Shown here one piece after another: positions 15,840 to 23,942 of a stretch of 36,714 nucleotides of DNA. The position numbers and the translations under genes were made by a program. The stretch is from Myxococcaceae bacterium (GTDB lineage: Bacteria; Myxococcota; Myxococcia; Myxococcales; Myxococcaceae). The notes beneath the pieces were generated by a model that saw nothing but the letters and a program-made list of their open reading frames with translations, ran no database searches and was not told the DNA's origin. Location: the NCBI GenBank assembly GCA_019694575.1, contig JAIBBR010000042.1, positions 1-36,714 of the forward strand, given 5' to 3'. Each line of letters begins with the position of its first letter. Positions within the stretch are counted from its first letter, which is position 1.

Positions 15840-16947
15840 ATCGACCCAGGAGAGCATCGCCCTCGTTCAGAAGGCGCTGGCGCAGATTCGCGCCGGGCGC
15901 ATGGTCATTCTCACCGACGACGAGAACCGTGAGAACGAAGGCGACTTGGTGATGGCTGCCGAGAAAGTGACGCCCGCGGCGATCAACTTCATGGCCAAAT
16001 ATGCGCGTGGGTTGATCTGCCTGTCGCTCACCGAAGAGCGAATCAAACGGCTCAACCTGCCGCTGATGGTGCAAGAGAACACTTCACCGTTTCAGACGGC
16101 GTTCACGGTCAGTATTGAAGCCGCGAAGGGCGTGAGCACCGGTATTTCGGCGGCTGACCGAGCGCACACCATTCTCACGGCCGTGGCGCCGAATGCCCGA
16201 CCTGCTGATTTGTCGCGGCCGGGGCACGTTTTTCCGCTGCGGGCCCGCGATGGTGGCGTGCTGGTGCGCACGGGCCAAACCGAAGGCAGCGTCGATTTGG
16301 CGCGTATGGCGGGGTTGTCCCCGGCGGGAGTCATTTGCGAAGTGATGCGTGACGACGGCACCATGGCCCGCCGGCCTGACTTGTTGCGTTTTGCCAAGAA
16401 GCACAAATTGCCGCTTCTTTCGGTGGCCGACTTAATCAGCTACCGGCTGACGCGTGAGACCCTGGTGCGCCGGGCCGCTACCCACGTGGTGAAAGACTCA
16501 GTGTGGGGAGAGCTCACCGTGCACGCGTACCAAAGTGATGTCGACGGAGGCGTGCACCTGGCTTTGGTGAAAGGCGACGTGACGAAGCAAAAGTCGGTGC
16601 TCACGCGCGTACATCGGGGCAATGCGCTCGCCGATATGCTCGAGCATGGGCACACCAAAGGGTCGCTCCATTCTGCGCTCCAGCGTTTGCGAAGTGAGAA
16701 TGCGGGGGTGCTGGTGTATCTGCAAAAACCCGCCACTCCCGAGCAGCTGTTGAGCCTGAAGCCCGTGAAGCAAGCGGTACTGCCGCTGCCCGAAGCAGAA
16801 CACCGCCGGCTGCGTGAGTTCGGCGTGGGTGCGCAAATTCTGAAAGACGTGGGCCTCACCCGGTTAAGGTTACTGACCCATCAGCCACGACAAATTGTGG
16901 GGCTCGAGAGCTATGGGCTCAAAATCGTTGAATACGTGAAGTTCTGA
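15835..16947 (+). CDS. ribBX: RibBX: DHBP synthase fused to a degenerate GTP cyclohydrolase II-like domain
   Basis: Encodes 370 residues. Residues ~1-205 are 3,4-dihydroxy-2-butanone-4-phosphate synthase with its signatures intact: [44 protein letters not shown] and GVICEVM. This part makes the four-carbon precursor of lumazine from ribulose 5-phosphate. The C-terminal half aligns with GTP cyclohydrolase II ([48 protein letters not shown]). It lacks the three zinc cysteines of the C-x-GD-x-SxxCDC motif and the RQEGRGIGL segment, so GTP hydrolysis is not expected. This matches the described RibBX variant of Proteobacteria rather than a bifunctional RibBA. An active RibA must be elsewhere. Confidence 0.9.
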   Translation: MASTQESIALVQKALAQIRAGRMVILTDDENRENEGDLVMAAEKVTPAAINFMAKYARGLICLSLTEERIKRLNLPLMVQENTSPFQTAFTVSIEAAKGVSTGISAADRAHTILTAVAPNARPADLSRPGHVFPLRARDGGVLVRTGQTEGSVDLARMAGLSPAGVICEVMRDDGTMARRPDLLRFAKKHKLPLLSVADLISYRLTRETLVRRAATHVVKDSVWGELTVHAYQSDVDGGVHLALVKGDVTKQKSVLTRVHRGNALADMLEHGHTKGSLHSALQRLRSENAGVLVYLQKPATPEQLLSLKPVKQAVLPLPEAEHRRLREFGVGAQILKDVGLTRLRLLTHQPRQIVGLESYGLKIVEYVKF

Positions 16948-16990
16948 GGGCTTTGTAAAAGGCCACGGCTCTGTGAGGCAGAGATCAGGG

Positions 16991-17011
16991 AAACACGGAA
17001 AGTCCGGCACC
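16991..17011 (+). promoter_or_regulatory. Leader motif copy 2 (upstream of ribH)
   Basis: This 21-bp sequence (AAACACGGAAAG followed by TCCGGCACC) is identical to the minus-strand copy at 36656-36676 upstream of mazG. It ends 14 bases before the first ATG of the ribH frame (17026) and 32 bases before the preferred ATG (17044). It lies in the 96-base gap between ribBX and ribH and may drive or control ribH separately. Confidence 0.55.
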
Positions 17012-17043
17012 TTTGAGAGCGGTTTATGGGTAAGGTGAAAACC

Positions 17044-17517
17044 ATGCCGCGTTATTTCGAAGGAAATGTGGTGTCTCCCAAAGGCCGCTTCGCTGTGTGC
17101 GTGAGCCGCTTCAATGGCTTCATCACCGAACGGTTGTTGGAAGGTGCCGTTGACACGCTGAAACGCCATGGCGTCGATGACGGCGCAATTGACGTCTTTC
17201 GTGTTCCGGGCACGTTTGAGCTGCCCGGTTTGGTACGCCGGGTCGTGGCGCAAGGTCAGTACGCTGGCGTGGTGACGTTGGGGTGTGTGATTCGTGGCGG
17301 TACTCCGCACTTCGATTACGTCGCTGCTGAAGTGAGCAAGGGTATCGCGCAGATTGCGTCGAGCGCTGCGTGCGCGGTGACGTTCGGCGTGTTGACCTGC
17401 GACACCGTTGACCAGGCCGTTGATCGCGCGGGGGTTAAAGCGGGCAACAAAGGCGGTGAAGCCGCGCTGGCCTGCATTGAAATGGTGAATTTGCACACAA
17501 AAATGGGGAACGCTTAA
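17044..17517 (+). CDS. ribH: 6,7-dimethyl-8-ribityllumazine synthase
   Basis: Encodes 157 residues from ATG 17044, which follows AAGGTG at good spacing and gives the usual MPRYFEGN start; ATG 17026 would add six residues. Conserved parts are [55 protein letters not shown] (with the catalytic His region), [19 protein letters not shown] and [14 protein letters not shown]. The enzyme condenses the ribBX product with the pyrimidinedione to give lumazine, the ribE substrate. It sits directly before nusB, a very common bacterial order. Confidence 0.95.
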   Translation: MPRYFEGNVVSPKGRFAVCVSRFNGFITERLLEGAVDTLKRHGVDDGAIDVFRVPGTFELPGLVRRVVAQGQYAGVVTLGCVIRGGTPHFDYVAAEVSKGIAQIASSAACAVTFGVLTCDTVDQAVDRAGVKAGNKGGEAALACIEMVNLHTKMGNA

Positions 17518-17520
17518 AGC

Positions 17521-17946
17521 ATGGGTCAGCGTCGCGTTGCCCGTGAGCGGGCGCTTCAAGCGCTTTACCAGGTAGAATCAGCTCCGGCGTTGAGTGCCAA
17601 AGAGGCGCTCGAGTCGGCATGGTCGGCCAGCAGCGAAGAGGGCCCCAAAGACGAGCAGGCGCAAGCGTTCGCGGTCATGCTCGTCGAAGGGGTTCGCCGT
17701 GAGCTCGCCGTGCTCGATGCCTTGATTGAAGAGCACAGCCACAACTGGCGCGTCGACCGCATGTCACGCATTGATCGCAACGTGCTACGACTGGGCGTTT
17801 ATGAGCTCAAATTTGCGGCCGATATTCCGCGCAAAGTGACACTGAATGAAGCGGTTGAATTGGGTAAGCGCTTCGGCACCGAAGAATCATCGGCTTTCGT
17901 CAATGGGTTGCTCGATCGGGTGGCGCAGACCTTGGGCAAGCAATGA
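17521..17946 (+). CDS. nusB: Transcription antitermination factor NusB
   Basis: Encodes 141 residues, starting three bases after the ribH stop. The all-helical NusB fold is recognisable: RRVARERALQALYQVE at the N-terminus, then NWRVDRMSRIDRNVLRLGVYEL and PRKVTLNEAVELGKRFGTEESSAFVNGLLDRVA at the C-terminus. NusB binds boxA RNA with NusE (S10) and takes part in rRNA antitermination. It overlaps the following gene by four bases (ATGA). Confidence 0.95.
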   Translation: MGQRRVARERALQALYQVESAPALSAKEALESAWSASSEEGPKDEQAQAFAVMLVEGVRRELAVLDALIEEHSHNWRVDRMSRIDRNVLRLGVYELKFAADIPRKVTLNEAVELGKRFGTEESSAFVNGLLDRVAQTLGKQ

Positions 17947-18428
17947 ATGTGCAGATGATCGACACCACGTTGGCAGGGCTCGACGGCCTGGCTGACTGCG
18001 AGGCGATCTGCTTGCTGCTGTCAACCGATGAACGGCCGCTCTCGGGGGCGGCGGGTTACGTTGACTGGCGCTTGTGCGGGCAACTTTCACGCACTTTGCT
18101 CGATTCTTTTTTTGGGGCCGAAAAGAACGAGCATTTACTGATGACGACGTCAGGCACGCTGCCGGTCGGCAAGATTTTCGTTGCCGGCGTCGGGTCTGCC
18201 AAAACGCTCGATGCCACCACCTTGGGCGCGGTGCTTTACGGAGCGGCGATTATGCTGAAGAAAGCGGGGGTGACCAAAGTGGCGCTCGGCCTGCCGTCTT
18301 TCTTGCCGTTGCCGATGCCGGCCCAAGCCGCGGCAGTGAAGAGCCAATTCATGCCGTCGTGGCTCGGCTCGCACTTGGTTATTTTGGGCGATAAAGCATC
18401 GACCGACACGTGGAAGTCGCTTACCTGA
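17943..18428 (+). CDS. Stand-alone M17 leucyl-aminopeptidase N-terminal domain protein
   Basis: Encodes 161 residues. The sequence fits the N-terminal regulatory domain of M17 leucyl aminopeptidases: LSGAAGYVDWRLCGQLSRTLLDSFFGA, LLMTTSGTLPVGKIFVAGVGSA, then a hydrophobic helix. The metal-binding catalytic domain (about 300 further residues with NTDAEGR and related motifs) is absent, so it should not be a peptidase. It is coupled to nusB through an ATGA overlap and ends 39 bases before the first cheY, linking the rib/nusB and chemotaxis groups. Its role is unknown; the fold is macro-domain-like and may bind a ligand or another protein. Confidence 0.75.
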   Translation: MNVQMIDTTLAGLDGLADCEAICLLLSTDERPLSGAAGYVDWRLCGQLSRTLLDSFFGAEKNEHLLMTTSGTLPVGKIFVAGVGSAKTLDATTLGAVLYGAAIMLKKAGVTKVALGLPSFLPLPMPAQAAAVKSQFMPSWLGSHLVILGDKASTDTWKSLT

Positions 18429-18467
18429 GCCACACCGCGGTGGTAGCGTTCGCGCTGGTCTACCGGC

Positions 18468-18839
18468 ATGTCCTCCAAGATCCTCATTGTCGACGACTCC
18501 ACCGCCGCGCGTGAGCTCATGGCCTCGACCGTGCAAGCAATGCAGGGAGTCGAAGTCTTCACCGCCACCAACGGCTTCGACGCCTTGCGTGTGCTGCCCA
18601 AGCATCAGTTTTCGTTGATCATCACCGACGTCAACATGCCCGACCTCAATGGGTTGGAGCTGATTCGCTTCGTGAAGCAAAACCCGCACTACAAAGACAC
18701 ACCGCTCTTCGTGGTGACGACCGAAAACCGGGCTGTTGACCGCGAAAAGGGCCTGGCGATGGGCGCTTCTGAATATGTGATTAAGCCCTTCGAGCCGGGC
18801 ACGTTGACTGCCTTGGTCGAAAAGTACCTCGCCAAGTAG
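18468..18839 (+). CDS. CheY-like single-domain response regulator (first)
   Basis: Encodes 123 residues, one receiver domain only. The acidic pair is at D9/D10 (LIVDDS), the phosphorylated Asp is D54 (IITDVNMPDLNG), with switch Thr T84/T85 and Lys106 (YVIKPFEP) all present. It is expected to be phosphorylated by the CheA encoded 97 bases downstream. With no output domain it would act by binding a target protein. The gap before cheA may contain a promoter, as cheA has its own leader. Confidence 0.9.
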   Translation: MSSKILIVDDSTAARELMASTVQAMQGVEVFTATNGFDALRVLPKHQFSLIITDVNMPDLNGLELIRFVKQNPHYKDTPLFVVTTENRAVDREKGLAMGASEYVIKPFEPGTLTALVEKYLAK

Positions 18840-18936
18840 CTGGTGCCCGCGCTGACATCGTCTACATTCACGGTCAGTCGCCGTCGCCGCTGTCTTTCGC
18901 AAACAAGGTAAAGTTCCGGCAAAAGGTCTTTTCTTC

Positions 18937-20979
18937 GTGGCCCAACCGCCGATTCGCAACGAGTTCATCACCGAGGCGACTGAGATCGTCGAAGCTTTTG
19001 CGCGTGAAGTGGCGGCGCTCGACGATAACCGTGGCGCAGAACCCGACCCCGAGCAAATCAACGCGGTCTTTCGTTCGGCCCATTCGCTCAAGGGTGTATC
19101 GGCGATGTTCGGCGAAGAAATGGTGTCGACCCTCGCCAACCAGGCTGAAGATCTGCTCGACGCGCTGCGCTTGGGCCGGGTGGAGCTTGGCGATCACGTG
19201 CTGGACGCTTTGGTCGAAACGGGTGACGTGCTCAACGCCTTGCTGCTTGAAGTGGCCCGCGAAGAGCGCAGTGGCCCAGCGAGTGACTTGGCAGTCGATT
19301 TGGGCTTGCGGCTGTCACGGTTGTGCACGGTGAAGCGTGGCAAGGCGAAAGACCCACTCGCCGCGCTCGAGTTGCCCGAGCGGGTGCGCAGCGTGCTCAC
19401 TGAGTACGAAGAGCACCGCCTGCGTGAGAACGCGCGCAAGGGTATTCGTTTGTGGCTGGTGCGCGCCGAGTACGCCTTGGCCGACTTTGACGTTCGGCTG
19501 GCGCAGCTCACCAGCGCGCTGAAACCTTCGGGAGAAGTCGTGAGCACGCTTCCCTCGGCGCAACCGGCGCAAGAAGACGCCATCGCTTTTGATTTGGTGG
19601 TGGGCAGTGCACTGCCCGTTGAAGCGTTGACCGAGGTGGCGCACGCGCAAGGTGCCCAAGTGACGCCCTTGTGGAGCGGCCCGCGCGGAGTGCCCACGCC
19701 CTCGCGCACAAACGAGTCGCTGCCTGAACGCTCGCTTTCGCTGCGGCCCGGGGCCGAGGGCTCTCTGCGCTCGTTGACCCAGACGGTGCGGGTCGATATC
19801 GGCAAGCTCGACGCATTGATGAACGCGGTGGGTGAGCTGCTCTTGGTGCGCAGCAACGTGCAGAAGCTGGCCGAGAGCGCGCGCACGGCGGGTGGCATAC
19901 CGGTGTCGCGTTTCTGGGGCCAAGAGTTAATGCGCGAGGCACGCGCGTTGGAGCGCAAGCTCGACGAGCTGCAGCGCGGCATTCTCGCCGTGCGCATGGT
20001 GCCGTTGGGGCAAGTGTTCGACAAGCTGGCGCGGTTGTTTCGCCGCGTGGCGCGCGATGCGCAGCTCGAAGTCGATTTCGAGGTCTCGGGTGGCGACGTC
20101 GAGCTCGACAAGCTGATCGTCGAAGATCTGTCAGACCCTTTAATGCACCTGCTGCGCAACGCGATCGATCACGGCATCGAGAGCCATGCGCTCCGCCAGT
20201 CGCGAGGCAAGTCGCCCCGTGGCTTGGTGACGCTCAAGGCTTTTCAGCAGGGCAACCACGTGGTGATTCAAATCGACGACGACGGCGGCGGCATCGACGA
20301 AGAGCGCATTCGCAAAGTGGCGCGCGAACGCAACTTGGTGCGCCCGGAGCACCTCGACGTGATGGACAAGCGAGATCTCTTCAATCTCATCTTCTTGCCG
20401 GGGTTTTCGACGCGAAAAACGGTTTCAGAAATGTCGGGCCGCGGTGTGGGCCTCGACGTGGTGAAAACCAACATCTCGCGGCTGTCGGGCATGATCGACG
20501 TCAACAGTGAAGCAGGGCAGGGCACGTCATTCGTGCTCACTTTGCCTCTTACGCTCGCCATCTTGCGCGCGTTGGTCGTCGAGGTGGGCGATCAGCCGTT
20601 CGCGGTGCCGCTCAACAGCGTGATGGAAATTGTCACGTTGCTGCCGACCCAGCTCGAAACGGTAGAACGCCGCGAGGTGATGAACCTGCGGGGCCAGACC
20701 ATACCCTTCATTCGGTTGTCACGCATGTTCGGCTTGAAAGACCGACCCGTCGACCGGTTCTACGTGATCGTCGTGGGCTTGGCGCAGCAGCGGTTGGGCA
20801 TCGCGGTAGAAGCGCTCAAGGGGCAGCAAGACATTGTCACCAAGTCGCTCGGAGGCCGGCTGCGCCACGTGCAGGGTTTCGCCGGGGCCTCTGAATTGGG
20901 CGACCGCCGCGTGATGCTGGTGCTCGACGTGGCGGCGATTATCGATGCCACGTTGCACCTCGCCTTGGGGGCAGGGTGA
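18937..20979 (+). CDS. cheA: CheA-family sensor histidine kinase
   Basis: Encodes 680 residues from GTG 18937, behind AAAAGG. Domains in order: Hpt with phospho-acceptor H49 (FRSAHSLKG); a middle region ~155-250 resembling a P2-like partner domain (KGIRLWLVRAEYALADFDVRL...SGEVVSTLPS); a dimerisation helix pair (VRVDIGKLDALMNAVGELLLVRS); the ATPase with N box HLLRNAIDHGIE, G1 DDDGGGID and G2 GRGVGLDVV; and a C-terminal CheW-like domain (DQPFAVPLNSVMEIV...VMNLRGQTIPFIRLSRMF). All kinase motifs are intact. It should autophosphorylate at H49 and pass the phosphate to the two CheY-like proteins and CheB encoded here. It overlaps cheW by four bases. Confidence 0.95.
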   Translation: MAQPPIRNEFITEATEIVEAFAREVAALDDNRGAEPDPEQINAVFRSAHSLKGVSAMFGEEMVSTLANQAEDLLDALRLGRVELGDHVLDALVETGDVLNALLLEVAREERSGPASDLAVDLGLRLSRLCTVKRGKAKDPLAALELPERVRSVLTEYEEHRLRENARKGIRLWLVRAEYALADFDVRLAQLTSALKPSGEVVSTLPSAQPAQEDAIAFDLVVGSALPVEALTEVAHAQGAQVTPLWSGPRGVPTPSRTNESLPERSLSLRPGAEGSLRSLTQTVRVDIGKLDALMNAVGELLLVRSNVQKLAESARTAGGIPVSRFWGQELMREARALERKLDELQRGILAVRMVPLGQVFDKLARLFRRVARDAQLEVDFEVSGGDVELDKLIVEDLSDPLMHLLRNAIDHGIESHALRQSRGKSPRGLVTLKAFQQGNHVVIQIDDDGGGIDEERIRKVARERNLVRPEHLDVMDKRDLFNLIFLPGFSTRKTVSEMSGRGVGLDVVKTNISRLSGMIDVNSEAGQGTSFVLTLPLTLAILRALVVEVGDQPFAVPLNSVMEIVTLLPTQLETVERREVMNLRGQTIPFIRLSRMFGLKDRPVDRFYVIVVGLAQQRLGIAVEALKGQQDIVTKSLGGRLRHVQGFAGASELGDRRVMLVLDVAAIIDATLHLALGAG

Positions 20980-21530
20980 AGCTCACGTGGGCGCAAACCC
21001 TCGAGCGGTTTTTCTTTTCAGAGGGCGAGCCGGTGCCCGCCGCGTGGGAAGAAGCGCCTGCCTCGATTGCCCCCCGCACCGTGGTGCCGCCCGAAACAGA
21101 GCAGCGCTTTCTCGCCTTTCGTCTCGAAAATGAAACCTTCGCCATACCCGTCGAAACGGTGCGCGAAGTGGTGCGCGTGCCTTTGTTGACGCCCGTGCCG
21201 CGTGCTCCTACTCACCTGCTTGGCGTGATGAACCTGCGGGGCGAAGTGCTGCCTGTCTACGACATCAAGCCTCGGCTTCAGCTCACCCCCGCGCCAGTGC
21301 AATGGAGCTTCAATACCCCCCCGCCGCGACAGGCGCGCTTCATCGTGCTTGCCGACCACGAAGGCGACCTGTGCATTTGGGTCGATCAAGTAGAAGACGT
21401 GGTGTCGCTCAAGGCTTCGGGCTTCGAGTCGGCCCCCATGGCAGTGGGTGAACGAGCGATGATTCAAGGCCTCGCGCGCGACGCGGGCCGGCTCTACATC
21501 TTGCTCGACGTCGAGAAGGTGACCGAATGA
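20976..21530 (+). CDS. cheW: CheW-like coupling protein (first)
   Basis: Encodes 184 residues from GTG 20976, overlapping the cheA stop as GTGA. After a ~40-residue N-terminal extension not seen in minimal CheW comes the CheW fold: FLAFRLENETFAIPVETVREVVRV, HLLGVMNLRGEVLPVYDIKPRL, FIVLADHEGDLCIWVDQVEDVVSL and a C-terminal helix. It should link CheA to a receptor or other assembly. The extension begins WAQTLERFFFSEGE and is amphipathic; its purpose is unknown. Confidence 0.9.
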   Translation: MKLTWAQTLERFFFSEGEPVPAAWEEAPASIAPRTVVPPETEQRFLAFRLENETFAIPVETVREVVRVPLLTPVPRAPTHLLGVMNLRGEVLPVYDIKPRLQLTPAPVQWSFNTPPPRQARFIVLADHEGDLCIWVDQVEDVVSLKASGFESAPMAVGERAMIQGLARDAGRLYILLDVEKVTE

Positions 21531-21964
21531 GCGAGGCCGTTCAGCTCTGCGTGCTGCTGATCGATGGGCAAGACTACGTCATCGATTTGATGCGGGTCGA
21601 AGAGATTTTGCGCGCGCCTGTTGTCACCACCTTGCCCCGTGCAAAAGGTGTCGTGCATGGCGTGGTTTCGTTGCGAGGCACCATCGTGCCCGTGGTCGAC
21701 GTGCGCCGCCGGCTTTCGAAACAGGGCTCGGCCGCATTGGGCAGTGAAAACGAGCGCTTGGTGGTTTGTCGCATCGGCTCGCGGCGTGTTGGTCTTTTGG
21801 TCGACGGCGTGTCGGCGGTGTTGCGGGTGAGCCGAAGCGTGCTCAAGCCGGCGCCGAGAATGAGCGAAGCAGACCGGCAACCTTTCGTGCTCGGAGTGTG
21901 CGAAGCCTCAGAACGGTTGCGGTTGATGCTCGACGTTCGGGCCTTGATGGAAGATGCAACGTAA
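21527..21964 (+). CDS. cheW: CheW-like coupling protein (second)
   Basis: Encodes 145 residues, starting in an ATGA overlap with the first cheW. It is a minimal CheW domain: CVLLIDGQDYVIDLMRVEEILRAP, GVVHGVVSLRGTIVPVVDVRRRL, LVVCRIGSRRVGLLVDGVSAVLRV. Two CheW proteins in one operon suggest one binds the kinase in the receptor array and the other serves a distinct assembly, but this cannot be told from sequence. It overlaps the HEAT-repeat gene by 11 bases. Confidence 0.9.
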   Translation: MSEAVQLCVLLIDGQDYVIDLMRVEEILRAPVVTTLPRAKGVVHGVVSLRGTIVPVVDVRRRLSKQGSAALGSENERLVVCRIGSRRVGLLVDGVSAVLRVSRSVLKPAPRMSEADRQPFVLGVCEASERLRLMLDVRALMEDAT

Positions 21965-23942
21965 GGGGGAAAACGCGTTGACTATCGCTGAGCGAGACGT
22001 CGAAGTCGAAGCGCGGCGCAGGCGCGTCGAGGCGATTGAAGCGGTGCCCGAGTCGGCGCCCGAGCTTGTCGCCGCCTTGTATGACGAAAATGTGCGCGTG
22101 CGCCAAGCCGCCGCTGAACAGTTGGCGCGCGTCGAGCCCACGCCCGAAGTGTTGAGCGCGGTGCTGCACGTGCTCTCTTCAACGGGCGACGTGGGCGCCC
22201 GCAATGCCGCCGCCAAGACGCTAGGGTTAATTGGTTCGGCCGCGGTGGCTCCGCTGGCGCAGCTGCTCAAGACCGGCAGCGACGACGTGCGACGCTTCGC
22301 CGCAGAAGTGTTGGGTGAAATTGCGTACGGAGATTCGGCCGCGGTGTTGATTGAAGCCTTGAGCGACGTTGACCTCAACGTGCGGGTGAGCGCCGCTGAA
22401 GCATTGGGCCGTATCGGAGGTATCGCCGCCTCCCGCGCGCTCAACGAGCTGCTCGCTGCGCCCGAGCCCATTTTGCAGGTCTGCGCGCTTGAAAGCTTGG
22501 CCGCGCTCGATGCACCGGTGGCTCTGCCGCGGCTGGTGCCATTGCTCAACGCGGTGCCGTCGCGCCGCAGTGCGTACCGTTTGTTGGGGCAGCTGCGTCA
22601 CCCCGCGGCGTTCGGGTTGATTTGCCGTGGGCTTTCTTCAGTCGGCCGCGATGCGGCATTGCTCGGTTTGGGCGCGTGGCGCGATGGTTTGGGCAGCGAA
22701 GCCGAAGAGGCGCTCAAACATTCGCAGGGCCTGGTGGCCGACAGTGTTGAATGGCTGAAGCGCAGCCTGCTGCAAGACGATCGTCAGGTGCGTTTAGGGG
22801 CGCTGCGGCTGACGGTGGCGCTCAACGAGCCGGCGTTGGCCCCAGCGTTGGCCCAGGCCAGCCACGGTGGCGACTTGGGCGAAGTGGTGTTGCACGCCTT
22901 GATGCGGCTGGGGCCCGGGGGCGTGTCGGCCCTGCTCAAGGGCACTCCGGCGCCAATTATCGAGCTCGAAGACGAAGCGCGGGCAGTGGCTTGCGAAGCG
23001 GTGTTGCGCTCGGCCGACCCTTCGGTGGTGTCGCTGCTCGAGCGGCTGATGCGTGAAGGCGACCGCGAGCTCTCAGACTTGGCCGCGCGTGCGTTGGGCC
23101 GCACCTTGTCGCTCGAAGCCTTGGCTCCCCTGGCCGAAGCGTTGGACATTGACGAATTGTCTTCAGCGGCGGCGCGCGGGTTGCGCGTGTTGGGAGCGAC
23201 TTTTCCCTCTGAAGTGGCGGCGGTGCTCGAAGTGGGCCTGCAGAAAGCCGTGCGGCCCCATGCGTTGCGTGCCTATGCCACAGTGTGGCGCGACAAAGCC
23301 GGCAAACGCATTCGTGAGGCAGCGAAGCATTCAGACCCGCGCGTGCGTGCCGCCGCGGTTGAAAGCGCCGAGTTCATGGGCAGCGTCGGTTTGAGCGAGT
23401 TGCTTTCGGCGGCACTGGTCGACGAATCGGCGCATGTACGGCGCTCGGCCGCGCGGGCGCTGGGCAAGGTGCCAGGCGCGGTGGCGGTACCGTTGCTCAA
23501 ACGCGCGCTCGATGACAGTGAAGCCGCGGTGCAGGCCGCGGCGGCGTGGTCGGTGGCGTTGCAAGGCGCCAGCGAGTACCGGCCTGAATTAGAGCAAGTG
23601 GCGGCTGCGCCTTCGGGCCCCGTGGCGCTGGCGGCATTGCAGGCGCTCTTTTCGCTCGACGGGCTTGACGATCGCACTTTGGCCGCGGCCACTTCGCATT
23701 CAGACCCTGAAGTGGTGAAGTTGGCGTTGGCCTATGGCGCTGATTCGGTGGCAGGTGTGAAGCGCGCGCTGTCGGCGTTGACCCATTCACGGTGGGACGT
23801 GCGCGTGGCCGCGGCCCGCGTGTTGGCCGTGTCAGCTGAGCGCGAGGCGTTGGTGGCATTGCACCGCGCCCTCGAAGCCGAAACCGACGACTTGGCGCGT
23901 GAAGTGTTGATGGCGGCAGCCACGGTTTTGACGAAGCGGTGA
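21954..23942 (+). CDS. HEAT-repeat scaffold protein of the chemotaxis operon
   Basis: Encodes 662 residues from ATG 21954; a TTG at 21978 following AAGGGGGAA is an alternative start, eight codons later. From ~20 onward it is a chain of HEAT/PBS-lyase-type repeats of ~31 residues, e.g. ALYDENVRVRQAAAEQLARV, GDVGARNAAAKTLGLIGSAA, DDVRRFAAEVLGEIAYGDSA, VDLNVRVSAAEALGRIGGIA, and again near the end (SAHVRRSAARALGKV-like). Such alpha-solenoids bind other proteins. There is no catalytic motif, signal peptide or membrane segment. Placement inside a che operon between cheW and cheR, with overlaps at both ends, argues for a scaffold or adaptor in this pathway. Its partner is unknown. Confidence 0.85.
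   Translation: MQRKGENALTIAERDVEVEARRRRVEAIEAVPESAPELVAALYDENVRVRQAAAEQLARVEPTPEVLSAVLHVLSSTGDVGARNAAAKTLGLIGSAAVAPLAQLLKTGSDDVRRFAAEVLGEIAYGDSAAVLIEALSDVDLNVRVSAAEALGRIGGIAASRALNELLAAPEPILQVCALESLAALDAPVALPRLVPLLNAVPSRRSAYRLLGQLRHPAAFGLICRGLSSVGRDAALLGLGAWRDGLGSEAEEALKHSQGLVADSVEWLKRSLLQDDRQVRLGALRLTVALNEPALAPALAQASHGGDLGEVVLHALMRLGPGGVSALLKGTPAPIIELEDEARAVACEAVLRSADPSVVSLLERLMREGDRELSDLAARALGRTLSLEALAPLAEALDIDELSSAAARGLRVLGATFPSEVAAVLEVGLQKAVRPHALRAYATVWRDKAGKRIREAAKHSDPRVRAAAVESAEFMGSVGLSELLSAALVDESAHVRRSAARALGKVPGAVAVPLLKRALDDSEAAVQAAAAWSVALQGASEYRPELEQVAAAPSGPVALAALQALFSLDGLDDRTLAAATSHSDPEVVKLALAYGADSVAGVKRALSALTHSRWDVRVAAARVLAVSAEREALVALHRALEAETDDLAREVLMAAATVLTKR

Noticed and set aside
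16991-17011. GGAAAGTCCGG resembles the conserved 5' block of RNase P RNA
   Set aside because: None of the three copies is followed by the other conserved RNase P blocks, and each sits just before a protein gene. The likeness is limited to about eleven bases.
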